Below, piece by piece: positions 43,450 through 55,639 of a DNA stretch of 64,000 bases. Within the stretch, counting starts at the first letter, position 1. Each line of letters starts with the position of its first letter. A model generated the notes under the pieces. That model was given only the letters and a program-made list of their open reading frames with translations, had not been told where the DNA came from and made no database searches. Both the position numbers and the translations under genes were made by a program. The stretch spans positions 20,051,271-20,115,270 of the forward strand of contig OZ005608.1 of NCBI GenBank assembly GCA_963930655.1, read 5' to 3'. The stretch is from Myrica gale (Eukaryota; Streptophyta; Magnoliopsida; Fagales; Myricaceae).

Positions 43450-44546
43450 TAGCTAGAAAACGTAGTGATGTGGTTAAGAGTATAGCGGCAATTCCTAACA
43501 CTTGGACCGACCCTTTAGAAAATGTATTGACATAGTTAAGCGCTTAATGGCAACTCCAAATACTTGAACAACCCTCTAGAAAATGTATTGACATGGTTAA
43601 GCAAGGAAGAAGCTAGGAGGGCAAGGGGCCATGTCCCCCCCCAAGTTTTGCAAATTTTTTATATAAAAGAAAAAATATTAAGAGTATGTATTTTTTATTT
43701 TTTTTTCCTAAAATTCCTCTCTCTCCCTCGTTTTGACTTTTGCTTTTCTGTCTTGTTTTCTAAAATTCCTATATTCTTTCTCTCACTTCCAGTATCACTG
43801 TTTACATTCTTATTTTCCAAAAATTGTAAAATCCATAAATACAATAAACTCTTTGTTTTGCACAAAAAAATTCTTTCTTTAAAGTTAGAATTCTAAATGC
43901 TATTACATTTAATTATTATTGTCTCTTTTTTCTGAAAACATACTCATTTGTATTGTCTAAATTAAAATATTATTGCTCTATTATTTGTATGCGCCTATGT
44001 TATTTGGCTAGATTTTAACATTGCTTTGTGCCTTTGTCAATAATTTATGAGCCTTTTATTTCGAAGATTTTATATTTTTGGTTTCATTCAGCCGCACAAA
44101 ATTTTAATACTGATATAATAATTGATGACTTTTACTTGTTAAATGAACGTTCGGTTAAATTAGCATAATTGATGAAAATTTGACTTTTACACTTAAGTTA
44201 AAGTTTATAGATTTTTTTTTAAGTTTTGGAATATGTTATTACATTTTGATTATAATAAAAATTTGAAGACTCTAAGATTAGTCGAGGTACACATAAGATA
44301 ACATCGACACCCTATTAGGTAAAAAAAATATAATAAAAATTATATTTGGCCCCTAAAGATGAATCTTGACCTCATCCCTGTGGTTAATAGCAATGACAAT
44401 CTCTAACACTTGAATCGATTCTCTAGAAAACGTATTGACATTGTTAAGAGTGTAACGACAATTCCAAACACTTGAACCGAAGCTCTAGAAAACGTATTGA
44501 CGTGGTTAAGAGTGTAACTACAATTCCAAACACTTGAACCGATCAT
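43450..44546. repeat. 61-bp tandem repeat array, about five units, split by an hAT element
   Basis: The unit contains TAGAAAACGTATTGAC, GTGGTTAAGAG and CACTTGAACCGA. The TAG start recurs at 43454, 43516, 43577, 44424 and 44486. Removing the 779-bp insertion and its 8-bp duplication gives spacings of 62, 61, 60 and 62 bases. Confidence 0.9.
43602..44380. mobile_element. non-autonomous hAT element inside the tandem array
   Basis: The flanks TGGTTAAG (43594-43601) and TGGTTAAT (44381-44388) agree at 7 of 8. The right end GACCTCATCCCTG and left end CAAGGAAGAAGCTAGGA are worn inverted hAT-type termini, with GGGGCC near both ends. AT-rich interior, no transposase. Confidence 0.75.
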
Positions 44547-44876
44547 CACAAACTACATATCAAATTATCAATTAAATCAAAGACTTGTTCCTAAGGGATA
44601 AGATTCAAACTCAAACTTTCTCTGTTGAATATTGATGGTGCCGGAGAAAACCATTCAACTATAACCCGCGGGGACTCCCACCAGTTATTTCCTTCTCTTT
44701 TCTCTTTTTATCTTCTGTGTAAGTGGTTCCAAAATTTGTTTCCGTGTTGATTGTTAAATTGCCTTGGAATTCTCGGACTTGATTTTGAAGTTTTCCTAAC
44801 AGAAAATCCATGAGGAATGCCTGCCCCGATTCCCGCGATTTGTGGGGCCCATTTTGACAGTTTTGTTGGGATAGAT
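44547..44876. other. intergenic, no gene seen
   Basis: No recognisable feature between the tandem array and the next MITE. Confidence 0.5.
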
Positions 44877-44879
44877 TTA

Positions 44880-45078
44880 GGGTGGGTTTGTGTGGTAAAA
44901 TTTTTGGTATTGGGTTTAGTGTTGGTATTGGGTTTAGTGAAAAAGTGAAGAAAGAGGTAATAGTTTATAGTTTTTGTAATTTTTTATATTTTTTTATGGA
45001 AGAGAGAGAGATTATATTGAAATATTTTATTAGGAGAGAGATAAAATTTTGGGGAAAATTTTACATCCAAACGCAGCC
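44880..45078. mobile_element. Tourist-like MITE (copy 2)
   Basis: Same 199-bp length and ends as 71-269, with TTA flanking both sides (44877-44879, 45079-45081). The two copies differ at a modest number of positions, so the family was active here at least twice. Confidence 0.88.
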
Positions 45079-45261
45079 TTAGTAGGACTCCAAAATGGAT
45101 GGGCTAGAGCATGGCCCAGCTATTGGTTATCTTTATAATTTTATTTCTTTTTCCAACCGATTTCAATCTCCTTGTCAAAGACAAAATAAAATACATACAT
45201 CTAGGAGATTTTCCATTCTATTTTATATGGTTGGTGATTGGCTTAGAGTCAGACTTACAGC

Positions 45262-45626
45262 TGCGCTAAACAAAAACAGACAGCAGATCGGACCGCAAAA
45301 TCTGATCGGATTTACTGTCCGGTTTGGTCTTGTTTGTGTAAATTCGGTCCGGTCCGGTCATATCTTTTGACAAATCGGACTGGACCGGATTTATTAATAT
45401 AAAAAATATTTTTTTATATTTTTTAATACAAATAACAAATTTAAAAAATTTAGTTTTAACCTAAACTAAAACTCTACATTATAATATGACCTTCCCACTT
45501 CGAAATTAACCTAAATTTTTTTAAAAAAATGAAACCGGTCTGAACCACCTAAGTGGTCCGGTCCGGTCCTCCATATAAGCACAACCGAAAATCTTGTCCG
45601 ACCGGATTTTTGGTTGTGCAGCCCTA
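45262..45626. mobile_element. TAGGG-type CCGG-rich hAT-like element (365 bp)
   Basis: The duplication CTTACAGC is perfect on both sides (45254-45261, 45627-45634). The right end, read inversely, is TAGGGCTGCACAACC; the left end is worn. Both halves carry GGTCCGGTCCGG words in opposite orientation around an AT-rich centre. Confidence 0.88.
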
Positions 45627-45634
45627 CTTACAGC

Positions 45635-46619
45635 CCCACTAGAGTATGGGATTACGGTGATTTTTTTTTCGGTAATGAGAATTTTTTTTTGAGTAATGAG
45701 AAAAGATCTCAACCTAATAGATTCATTAGAGTGGATTTACTAACAAGCATGTAAACTATCGAATTGTGCAACCCTCAAATCACATAAAATCACGTCTGAT
45801 TTTGTTAGGAATAGTCTTTAAGAATTGTTTGAATATAAAGGGATTCCACATCTATCTTTATATTTTTTTTAGATTAAAATTTTATTTTACTTAGCTAGGT
45901 TTCAGTTTTTTTTTTTAAAAAAGAGACGGTGATATACATTTTACTATATATAATAAGAATAAAATAAAATGTTATAAATATGGAAAGTAAAGAAATTTCA
46001 AAACAGAATGCAATGTAAAAAAATAAAATTAATCAACACAAGCATAAAAATAGGGTGTAAATGATAGTTGTTGGCAAATAATTAATGTAATAAGTAAAAC
46101 GATTAATATAAGCCCTCGGTTTCATTTCCACGCACAAAGATGAACGTAGATTACAAACACAACTTTTTAAAGAACACATCAAGGACTGAATGTTACATAT
46201 GATATTGCCGAATAAATAACAATCAACAATAATTTGTTAAAAATAAAAGAAAATAGAAGAGCAGAGCAGAGCAGATCAAGCACCTCACAAGTGTTACAAT
46301 AGATGGTAGCAACCAACACAATCTACACACTTTTATGAGTTTCCCTCAAATACGAATTATTTCTCAGTCTGGGAAGAAGAAATAATTATACAGACCACTT
46401 CCAATTGAACCTATGAGCACCAAAACCGTAGTTTAAGAGACTAGCACTCAGGAAAGGAACCCAACTCTTCAGAAAAGTTTCTTGGAAACAAATCCACCGG
46501 TCAACTAGACCAGTTCTGCATATAATGGGTGCCGCCAGCAGCATCAGAAGCTAAAGTTGATGTTCCTTCCAATCGGTTGGGAACATTCTCAACCTCGGAA
46601 GATAATCGCTTTCTAAATT
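45635..46619. other. intergenic and 3-prime untranslated region of the SNARE gene
   Basis: No gene. The part near 46290-46619 is probably the 3-prime untranslated region of the minus-strand SNARE gene; its end cannot be fixed from sequence alone. Confidence 0.5.
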
Positions 46620-49600
46620 TTAGTTGGCATTCCAGAGTAATTTCCGATTCATTGCTGGTGGGGCTAATCCAGGAATATCCCGGATATCCTTGTTGTTTGG
46701 GTGCACAAGCTGAAATAGGGAAGTATAGGTAGCATTTAGATATGAAAATTGACCAGATCAATAGACAAGGGCAACTGCATACTGCAAAGAATTACATCCC
46801 AACTTGTTTCACAAGTTAATGGCGTTTTTTACAGCAGAAGAAACTGCAAAAAGACATTATCATTGTGGTGATTAAGAGTCAATTCATTATACTAGCAGTC
46901 GGGACATGCTGCAATGAAGAGATAGCAGTATACACTTCTTTTCCCATGGGAGTATAATCTTGATCCTAGAGGCCATGAAACAAGTATCTTCTGAGCAATA
47001 AAGTTAAAAAATCAGTTCATCCTCAAACACAAACTTATATGCAACCTCAGCTTATAACCAAAAACAAAAGAAAAGAGACCAACTGTAAATTTATCTATAT
47101 TTTTTGGCGTAAATTTATCTTTATTTTTTGGCGTAAATTTAGCTTCTTTTCAATGAAGAAAATTTTCGGATCGCTTCCATATTAATGATGTGAGTCCGTC
47201 AAACAGCATCAGTAAACAGTGATGGAAAAAAAGGCAGTCCATTAAGAAAGAAATAGGCTTGAGGTTGTCCTGAAGATGACACCATGTTGTAATGTGGTTT
47301 ACTAACGCCAGCTATGTTAAGTACTTTTGTACAGCCTCGTACACACAGGTTTGATCGTTTTTCTTTATCTTCAGCAAATGATAATACTTCTCAAAAGGAA
47401 AAAATATGTATCGACTTAGATTCCCTACATCCAACAATGTCATTTAGATTATAGAAGTATCTCTTTTTTTTTATAAGATCAGATTATAGAAGCAACTCAT
47501 TGCTTGTTGAGGGTGGAACAAGAAAATTTTTGCTTTCAAAGAAACAGAAGAACTCCCAATAGGTTACCCAAACAACACATTGGATATTCAGACACTCACT
47601 GACTCACAGTATATGACCAATCAAGTCTAGAAGGTCAACTGCCTCAGCTTTGAAAGCCCAATTGCCCCATAAAAGAAGGTAGGGAAAAAGTTTACGCTAC
47701 TATTTCAAATAACAGATAATTGGCCTTGAGGCCTCCAGGCAAAAAAGAAAAAAGAGCCTAGTTGTAATCTAGCTACATCTATGCATTAAGGGGACACCAA
47801 GGATTCAACTCCAATTGGTACTCAGCCAAATGGGAAAGAGCTAAATCTAAGATTTGAGAAAGCCTAATCTTTTATTAAAGAAAAAAGAAAATTAAAGCAA
47901 AATATATGTTACCTTCACAATAATGACGGCTATGACTCCGACGACAATAAGGAAGAGTAATGCCATAATACACCTGTCAGTTGCGACCTAATGAAATATC
48001 TGAGGTAAGTAATGCAAACAACAACTGATACTCAATATATGACAAGAACAGGAAAAAGATACTTTCAGAGATTGACCTGCCTACCAAGTTCCTTCACAAG
48101 TTGAGAAGCTTTCTTGATGGAGAAATGGATAGAGTCCAGCTCATTAACTATCCGACTCATTTGTTCAGTCTAACATGGAAGTAATATATGTCTTTAGTTC
48201 CCATGGCATTCAAAATTGTTGAGAGACAAAAAGAAAAAAAGCAAGAGAGAGTTTGTGTGAGTGTGAGAAAGCAAGACAACGGAGAAAGTTAAATTCAGTG
48301 TGTGCCATGACACCCATGTTCTTTAAAGCCGACATATTACACACCTGAGCCTTTAGTGCTGATGCAGTCTCTGTTCCAACATTGATGGTCTCATGAACAA
48401 CCTATTACAGAAACCAAGATTCATTACTGCTCTCTTGCAATAATTCCAAAACAGCAAAATATTGTTCATGATTTCTCATTCTTTTTGTTTTGGGTGGGGA
48501 GAGGGATTTGTATTCAGGGTCATCTTGCTAAATAAGATTCCCTAATTTGTTTAGATCTTGATGCAAACTAGTGCGAGTGATTTTCAAGCCAGAGCTGAGC
48601 AGCACTAGTATGTTCAACATAAGTTTAAAAAGGAAAAGATGAAACCGCTTCAAAATAGAATATGAAACCTATCCTGTCCTCCTCACAAAATAGAGCACTT
48701 AATTTAACAAGGAAATGATTTCAGAGATAATCCAACCTTTTTTGACCTCTCAATGGCTTGATCAGTCTCGTCCATCATTGTGTTCCCCCTGTCTACTAGC
48801 TGTTGATTTGTCATAGCTGCAAAATGTATAGTCTTGGTCTCAACATCAATTGTACTTGATATTGGCGTAATCTTTACCACTTTAAAAGACCTTTTGAAGT
48901 ACATCAAAAGGTACAAAATATCAATTACAGGCTGTGGTTCTGAAGAAAACTTAAAACTATGCATTGGGTACTCCTGAATTATGTATGCTCAATATAGAGC
49001 TACAATTGCACAGCAGTCCACCATTTCTAACTAATCAAAACCAGGCAGATCAAGAATAATACCAGTAATACCGGTTTCACCATGCCAAAGAGACAGTAAC
49101 ATTATCCTATCACCATTAGCATCCTCATATAGACATATGCTCAAAAGACAAAAAGTATTAAACTGTAAAATTATCAATATATCACGTGCGAAGATACCAC
49201 CAACATATTGGCCAAGTACTCATATAGTTACACTACAAATAATTGCAGCCATCCAAGGTACAGTAATGCATCCAATCTGACTTTGTTATATTTATCTCAA
49301 TCACTAAAGTAGCCACCCAAACCAACTTCACTAGTGAGGAAGATAAAATCTGGCATCTTTTCTCTTGCTAAGGAAAATACTGTATGTATGATGACAAATC
49401 CACAACCAGATAGAGTTGAGTAGGAGGATCATCACGATGCCTTGCAGACAAAAAGGAATGAGCAGTAGGTCGTCACCATAACTAACTCTTATTGGCGCAT
49501 ACAACTACCAAGAGTGGTGGACACATCAATGACAATTAGTATGCTGGTTAAACAGACATGCTTACATGATGCCAGCAACACATTTTCTTCCCCATATGCT

Positions 49601-52600
49601 TCGGTCCCCCCATCGAAGAGATCAATGCGCTTGTTATCAAGATTGGCTGCATATCTGTATCCAAAACAACATGAACATGAGTCCTAACAAAAGAAGCACA
49701 AGCACACAACTAGTCATTCAGTGAATGCAAATGATTTATAAACCAAACAAATGATGTCACTGCAAACATGACCAAAGGAGTTCAGATGCATCTATCAATC
49801 AGAAAGATGGTCACTTTTCAAATAACCAACAGTTTTCAAATTAAGAAGCAATGTTGTCATGATAACATTCCAGTGTCTTGATTTGTATAATAAATACTTA
49901 CCCAACTCAACTCAACCAAGCCTCAGTTCTAATTGACTGGAGCTAACATGAAGACCTTCATCAACTTATGAAGGTGGGACACATGTATCTCTTCTCTCCA
50001 TCCTGCCCACCACTTGTGCTTATCATTTCCTCCTACCTTACTACTACTAGGGTAATTTTTTGCCACCTTCTAAACCTTCTCATTCTTTCAATTCGAACAT
50101 ACATTATTTCTTATTTCTTAATGTGGAATTTTTCAAGTTTTTGTCGCACAAAGCAGGCCACTCTTAGAGAAAACCATAGTTTTCCAGCCAATGTAAAGAG
50201 AACATTGAGCAAGTCTTTGCTGCAACTTTTCCTCATTTTTTTCCCAGGCGTACAGAAAATAATGGTTTTCCTGCCAATGACTGATAAAAATCTGATTGCA
50301 ACTTAGAATAATGCTTTTTGCCAATTATGGAAGCTGTGGAGAAAATAGCAGTACATATGGAGTCCCTTACGACTATCTACAATAGCACACTGACCCCAAT
50401 TATGTCTCTTGGTCGAGAAAGCAAAAATTTTAAGAAGCTTAATGCATTGATGCTGTATAGTTGAGAAAGCACAAATTGTAAGAAGCTCAGTGCATTTGAC
50501 CCACTCTATATCTCATAGTGGTTTAAAAATAAATTCATAATATAACAGTGAAAGAAATTATTTATTTTGGCTGTGAATATGTTCATTTTGTGCATTTAAA
50601 CTAGTTGAAATGAGCGACGTATGGAAAAATGAGAACTTTATGCCTTTAACTTTATAGTCAACTGTAAACAGGCAAACATAAAACAGAATGATGTGATGCT
50701 CAATTTGGGACAGAGGAAACCACAAAAGAAGAAAAACCCAAACATATAGAAAAGATGATTGCTGAAAAGATGTGGTTATATGACATGTTAGATGTCCTGT
50801 AGATGCATGGGATTATCTTTTGCTCCTTTCAGAACTGAAATGCCGTATATTTGGACTGATATAAACTTACTGCTTTTTAAGAGCAACATAAGAATTCAAC
50901 TCTTTGATCTGCACAAAAGATGAAAATCATTAAGTGCATGTGGAATTTTGTAATAGACAAGCAATGCACACAACCGAATTTTAGCAAACATTAGAATATC
51001 AAAGGTTCCAAAGAAATTAAGATAACAACCCACCATTGACTGTTTTTTCTCATTTAGCATCTTGTTAGTGCCCAGATCATTTCTACTCTCCAGATCCTTG
51101 ACTTCTTTGTCAAAGTCTTTGATAAGCCTGAAAAGACAAGCCAAATTTGTCTTTCTAACTAAGAAGATAAAGTTTAACAAAAAGACAAGGTAAGGAAAAG
51201 AATTTCTTTTATAGGTAAATACAACTCAACCACCTGTGTGGAGTTCGGCTAATGACATGTCAAAGAGGGGAGGAGGTGTCATTTAATCCACACACATGTG
51301 CTAAAGTAGTATTTACTTGCAAACACATTTTTGGGGGTTTTAACCGAAAAGTTTAGAAAACCAATTCACCCCCCCCCCCTTTTGGGTTGCCTTAATCCTG
51401 AAACTAGGACTCACAACACACACACAGCAAAAGCAGCAGCATTACATAAGACATTATTCTCCATGGCTCGCTTTGTTTAGCTGCAATTTTCAAGCATCAA
51501 TTAGAAAGTAGGGACTATTCTACGTGCAAATTACCATGATCTTAAGACCTAAAGGCAGAAGAAGTCCTTAAGCATATTATTTACTGATGAGCTACTGGGT
51601 GACTCTGAAGGTCTCATTCTCAAGAACACAAAAACCCATAGTGCTCTAATCCTTACATTAAACTAATTTTCTTTCAAATGTACTTATAAGATCAATGGTC
51701 AATCCAGGTATAGGAAAACAAAGATGAGAACCAACGAAACAAAGACCAGGAGTTGGAACAGAAAATTGAAATTTGAATTGATATCTCTTTTATGATGTTA
51801 ATGAGTTATTTGAATAAGACCGCTGCCTTTAATCTTATTAGTTGACATGCGAGCCACCAAAACCACCCCATCACCAAATTCTCCTCGGTAAAATTACAAC
51901 GAATAGACTCTCAGATTCAATTATCCATCACTTCACTGCATTTAGTCATTGCCCACAATCTTCAGAGGCCAAGAATCATATGTCTGTAACACTCATCTTC
52001 ATATGTACTTTGCTAGCACATCATATACAATACTTAGCTGAAACTGCACAGAACTACATTCGTCAAATCTTTTAAAAATGCTGCTTATAGATGTTGAAAG
52101 CAAACACCTACAAAGAGAGATTAGCGAAAGACAGAGAAAGAAAAGGTCCATTCTAATACCTCTTACAATCGCGCATCTTTTCTGTGAGCTCTTCCAACTG
52201 CCTACTCTGCCTATTAGAGTCTTTAACCTTCTCCAACTTCTGAAATCCATTGCTGTGGCACCGCAAAATACTTCAGAATCAATCATTAACAAAAGATTGC
52301 GTCCAACATTATAGCAATATTGTCTCTAAAGCTAATTATCATCCATAGCTAAATCGATATTGGCTATACAAATCTGGCAATAAAATTCAGCACCAATCTT
52401 GTTTACTCAGAGCCTTCTAGTACAATTATTTCTTGACTCAAATGCTGGATCATGTACATTAGATAAGGCAAACCATCCAACATTCTAATTGCAAAAATGT
52501 AAGCAAAAATAGACAACGAAGATCGCAATCCCTTACGATAGTGCTCGGAAAATGTCAGAGATTTGTCCATCGATCTCCGCCAGTGCTTCGCTAATCGTGG

Positions 52601-52613
52601 ATAAAGGATCCAT
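46620..52613 (-). CDS. NPSN11: novel plant SNARE, NPSN11-like (Qb-SNARE)
   Basis: Ten exons on the minus strand: 52537-52613, 52160-52252, 51034-51127, 50871-50908, 49566-49654, 48737-48816, 48345-48401, 48077-48169, 47913-47987, 46620-46709. Every intron is GT-AG and the phases join into 786 nt, 261 residues. It starts MDPLSTISEALAEIDG. An N-terminal helical region (about 1-115) is followed by the SNARE motif (about 131-205: ETDQAIERSKK, VNVGTETASALKAQ-like, TEQMSRIVNELDSIHFSIKKA), a C-terminal anchor (VATDRCIMALLFLIVVGVIA, about 208-232) and a tail NNKDIRDIPGLAPPAMNRK. NPSN proteins act in membrane fusion at the plasma membrane and cell plate, in a complex with syntaxin KNOLLE and partners. 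Similarity favours NPSN11 over NPSN12/13. Confidence 0.95.
51369..51381. repeat. C tract in an NPSN11 intron
   Basis: A run of about twelve C residues in the 1,032-nt intron 51128-52159, followed by TTTTGGG. No element ends could be assigned. Confidence 0.8.
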
Positions 52614-53348
52614 CGCGCAAACTCAGGCTTCAAAACCCGCTGGCTGTCCTCTGCAATCCGCAATGTACCTCCACACAAATAATCGAACACAACAAAAATG
52701 CTGAAGCTCTCGAGCTCTTGAATATAGCACAACAAAACCAGGGAAATCCCTAATGAAACTAGTTCTTCATATACGAATGGAAATGAAAAACACAAATTCC
52801 ATGTATCAAAGCAACCGAGTCCCGACGAATTCACCAATGCAACTTCTGCAAAAGCTCCAATCAGATCCGTGCAAAATCACAAGCCGCAATCTGCATCCAA
52901 TGTAGATTTAAACAAAGGAGAGAAATTTTAGCTGCGAGCTGAAGCTGAATCGGAGTCGAAGAAAGATGCTTCAGATTCCGACTCAAGTGGAATTCAGATT
53001 CGTTCTTTAGCTTCTTGGATTTCCGATCGGATCCTATGCGGAAAATGTGGTTCCATATCGACCGGAGAGACTAAAATCGAAGGCCAAACTGTATGTCCCC
53101 CGATTCGGGAAACAAAACAAAACAAAACAAAACTAGTACCTTAATCAAGGCCCTCTGACCTCTCCTCGTAGTGATTTACAGTGCAGGGTGTTTTTGTTTT
53201 TTTTGTATTTGATATTTATTTGTTTTCTTATGTTGGGTTCTATCGGGGTCCGTCTGGGGTAGTGGGGAGGTTTTTTAAGTTTTTGGCTCCTGAGGGTGAG
53301 ATGTTTTAAAAAATCGCCGACATGTTGTCAGTTAAAACCGCTAATTAA
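52614..53348 (-). other. upstream region of the SNARE gene
   Basis: Probable 5-prime leader and promoter of the NPSN11-like gene. A GC-moderate stretch to about 53100, then AT-rich DNA. No other gene; the 144-residue frame at 52403-52837 overlaps exon 1 in another frame and is a shadow. Confidence 0.5.
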
Positions 53349-53516
53349 GGTTGTATTTGTAGGAATGCTAAAATTTTAGAGTATTGGATTTGATGAAAAA
53401 GCGATAGAGATATTATTTTTAATATTTGTTATAGTGAAAAGTAATGATGTAATGGAGAAAGAGAGATTATATTGTAATTTATTATTGTGTTAAAATTTTA
53501 GTTAGCAAACACACTC
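53349..53516. mobile_element. Tourist-like MITE, TAAAATTTTA family
   Basis: TAA flanks both sides (53346-53348, 53517-53519). The ends GGTTGTATTTG and (inverse) GAGTGTGTTTG match at 8 of 11, with CTAAAATTTTAG just inside each end. 168 bp. Related to 37841-38034 and 42525-42731. Confidence 0.75.
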
Positions 53517-53519
53517 TAA

Positions 53520-54132
53520 AAACTAAAACGAGATGAGCCCGCCACGAGGGGCTTTTGCATCGGAGAAATTTGTTGCTAAAATATATAAATATAAATGTTA
53601 AAAATTTTAAAATATATTTAATTTACTTAAAATTTTAAGAGAAATAATTGGGTTCTTCTCAAGTTCTTTTAGGGATTCAAGATATCTGAATGTGTAGGAC
53701 ACACTTTTAAAATAAATTTTAATTCTTCATATTATTTCCAGAAGAACCTGAAAAGAACTCGAAAATAACCTCAACTCAAATTTTAATACACTGGTATCAA
53801 AATTGTTTCAGGTGATGGGCTGCAGGTGGTTTATGTTACTATGTGGTGTAGCGATAATCGTCTCTGTTAGATTGGGGGTACGATAGATTGGGGGAGCGAA
53901 TCAACGACTTCAACGGCTGCAGGTGCAGTCCTGTCAGTTATATCAAGTCGTCCAGTTCGCTTGACAGTTTTGTCACAAAAGGTTTACGCTTTCAGTTATT
54001 GTAGAGGATCTAGGCGCTTTGCCATGTGTCAGCAGAACACTAAAAACAAAAGTGTTAAGAATTTTCGGCCACTGCCATGGTTTACACGGGGCCGTAGGGC
54101 TGGGCATATACACCCGCAGACGTCGTTACCAC
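53520..54132. other. intergenic, with an orphan TAGGGCTGGGCA element end
   Basis: No gene. At 54090 TAGGGCTGGGCATATACACCC looks like a lone left end of the TAGGG family whose remainder is missing, just upstream of a complete member. Confidence 0.45.
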
Positions 54133-54549
54133 TAGGCCTCTCTAAAAAACCGGCCGGACCGGACCGGTTTTGACCCAAACCGGTTGACTTTTAGTCAACC
54201 GGGTTGACCGGACCGGTAAACCGGTGTATTCCGGTCCGGTTTCGGGTTACCCTCATGAAAACCCGGGACCGGACAGGAGTATACCTCTCCAAACCGGCCC
54301 AAACCGGAAATTGGCCCAAAATGGCAAGGCCCAACCCAAAAATCGGCCCAAAATGGCATGGTCCAACCCAAAACCGGCCCAAAATAGCATGGTCCAAACC
54401 GACCCAGACCGGACCAGTTAAACCGGAAACCGGACCGGACCGGTCCGGTCATATAACCGGTCCGGTCCGGTCTATATACTTTGAAAAAGTTCCGGTTTGG
54501 CCGGCCAAACCGGAACGAACCGGACCGGTCCGGCTGTTGGACACCCCTA
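54133..54549. mobile_element. TAGGG-type CCGG-rich hAT-like element (417 bp)
   Basis: The duplication GTTACCAC is perfect (54125-54132, 54550-54557). The ends are TAGGCCTCTC and, inversely, TAGGGGTGTC. The body is packed with ACCGGACCGG and AACCGGCCC words on both arms, and a short GGCCCAAAATGGCA word repeats three times in the middle. Open frames of 65-122 residues on both strands arise from the repeats. Confidence 0.93.
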
Positions 54550-54557
54550 GTTACCAC

Positions 54558-54960
54558 CACCACCGATGAATGTCACAGCAGTGAAGTGGCTGTCCCTGCA
54601 AAATTGCATATATAATAATAGCGTTTTGCGATGGAATTGCAACTGCCGTGCGATTCCACTTTAAACCGGTTTTTGTTTTTCTAAATTACAAAACGATGTA
54701 GTTTCACATCATAGGAAACTACATTATTTTTATTATGATTGAATTTTAGGTTAAGTATACATTGCATCCACTCGAATTTTAGGTTAATTAAAGCTGAGTA
54801 AAGTGATCTTAAAGAACTTGCTTTTAAATATTACAAATATCTTAATAATTAATGGTATTTACTTGGCCGAACTAGCACATTTAAAGACAACTAGGCGCTT
54901 TTAGTTTTTTTCTCTCATTCTCTCTTTTTAGCTGACTGCGTGGGAGTGTTTATATTAGTT
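54558..54960. other. intergenic, no gene seen
   Basis: AT-rich spacer. Confidence 0.5.
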
Positions 54961-55290
54961 ATCTCTTTGTCTTATATTTGCATGTAATAACACTTGGACA
55001 ATAGGTAGTTTTTTTTTTTTTTGCTCCGTGGACAATAGGTAGTTCGATGGGTGTTTTGCGTTTGGGCACAAGGGATTTGTGGTCCTCACTTTGTCTTATT
55101 TGCATTCAATAACACTTGGACAAGGGGTAGTTGGATGGGTGTTTTGCGTTTGGGCACAAGGGATTTGTGGTCCTCACTTTGTCTTATTTGCATTCAATAA
55201 CACTTGGACAAGGGGTAGTTGGATGGGTGTTTTGCATTTGGGCAAAAGGGATAGTTGGATGGGTGTTTTGCATTTGGGCAAAAGAGATAT
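54961..55290. repeat. 88-bp tandem repeat with a shorter 41-bp tail
   Basis: GTAGTTGGATGGGTGTTTTG and its partner words recur at 55039, 55127 and 55215 (period 88), then once more after about 36 bases with a shortened unit. The second and third units are almost identical. Frames of 84-98 residues across it are repeat-derived. Confidence 0.92.
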
Positions 55291-55294
55291 GTAC

Positions 55295-55492
55295 GGCTAT
55301 GTTTGTTTCATATCTCAAAACGTTTTCTACTAATTTTTTCATCAATTTCAATACTTTTTCACTCATCCCAATAAATTTTTACAAATTTCAACAACTTTTA
55401 ACATATTTTTTATCAATCTTAAGATAATTTACACTACTTTTAAAAAAATAAAAATACAAAAATATATCTCAAGACCAAAACCAAACATAGCC
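55295..55492. mobile_element. MITE with perfect 11-bp inverted ends
   Basis: GGCTATGTTTG at the left and CAAACATAGCC at the right. 198 bp, AT-rich. The flanks (TAC, TTA) do not give a clean duplication. It directly follows the tandem repeat. Confidence 0.8.
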
Positions 55493-55639
55493 TTACGAGA
55501 TCCTGATGATTTCCTTGATAACATGTGTCAACCAAAGCCTTATTAGCGTCCATTTTCCTCTTACAATTCGGTTGTTTCTCTCGTTAACTATTAGCCCCAT
55601 GATTACCTAGCTAGAGTAGGGTGTGGAGTTAGAGAAATA
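55493..55639. other. spacer
   Basis: Nothing recognised. Confidence 0.4.

Noticed and set aside
43450..44546. CRISPR-like array
   Set aside because: Units are contiguous tandem repeats of about 61 bases without unique spacers, in a plant genome, and no cas genes exist.
52403..52837. 144-residue minus-strand frame as an alternative SNARE start
   Set aside because: The SNARE frame starting MDPLSTIS at 52613 joins correctly by phase to exon 2; the longer frame is a different reading frame.
54195..54569. Open frames up to 122 residues on both strands
   Set aside because: They consist of repeated Thr-Gly-Pro-Val or Arg-Phe-Gly-type words from the CCGG repeats of an hAT-like element.
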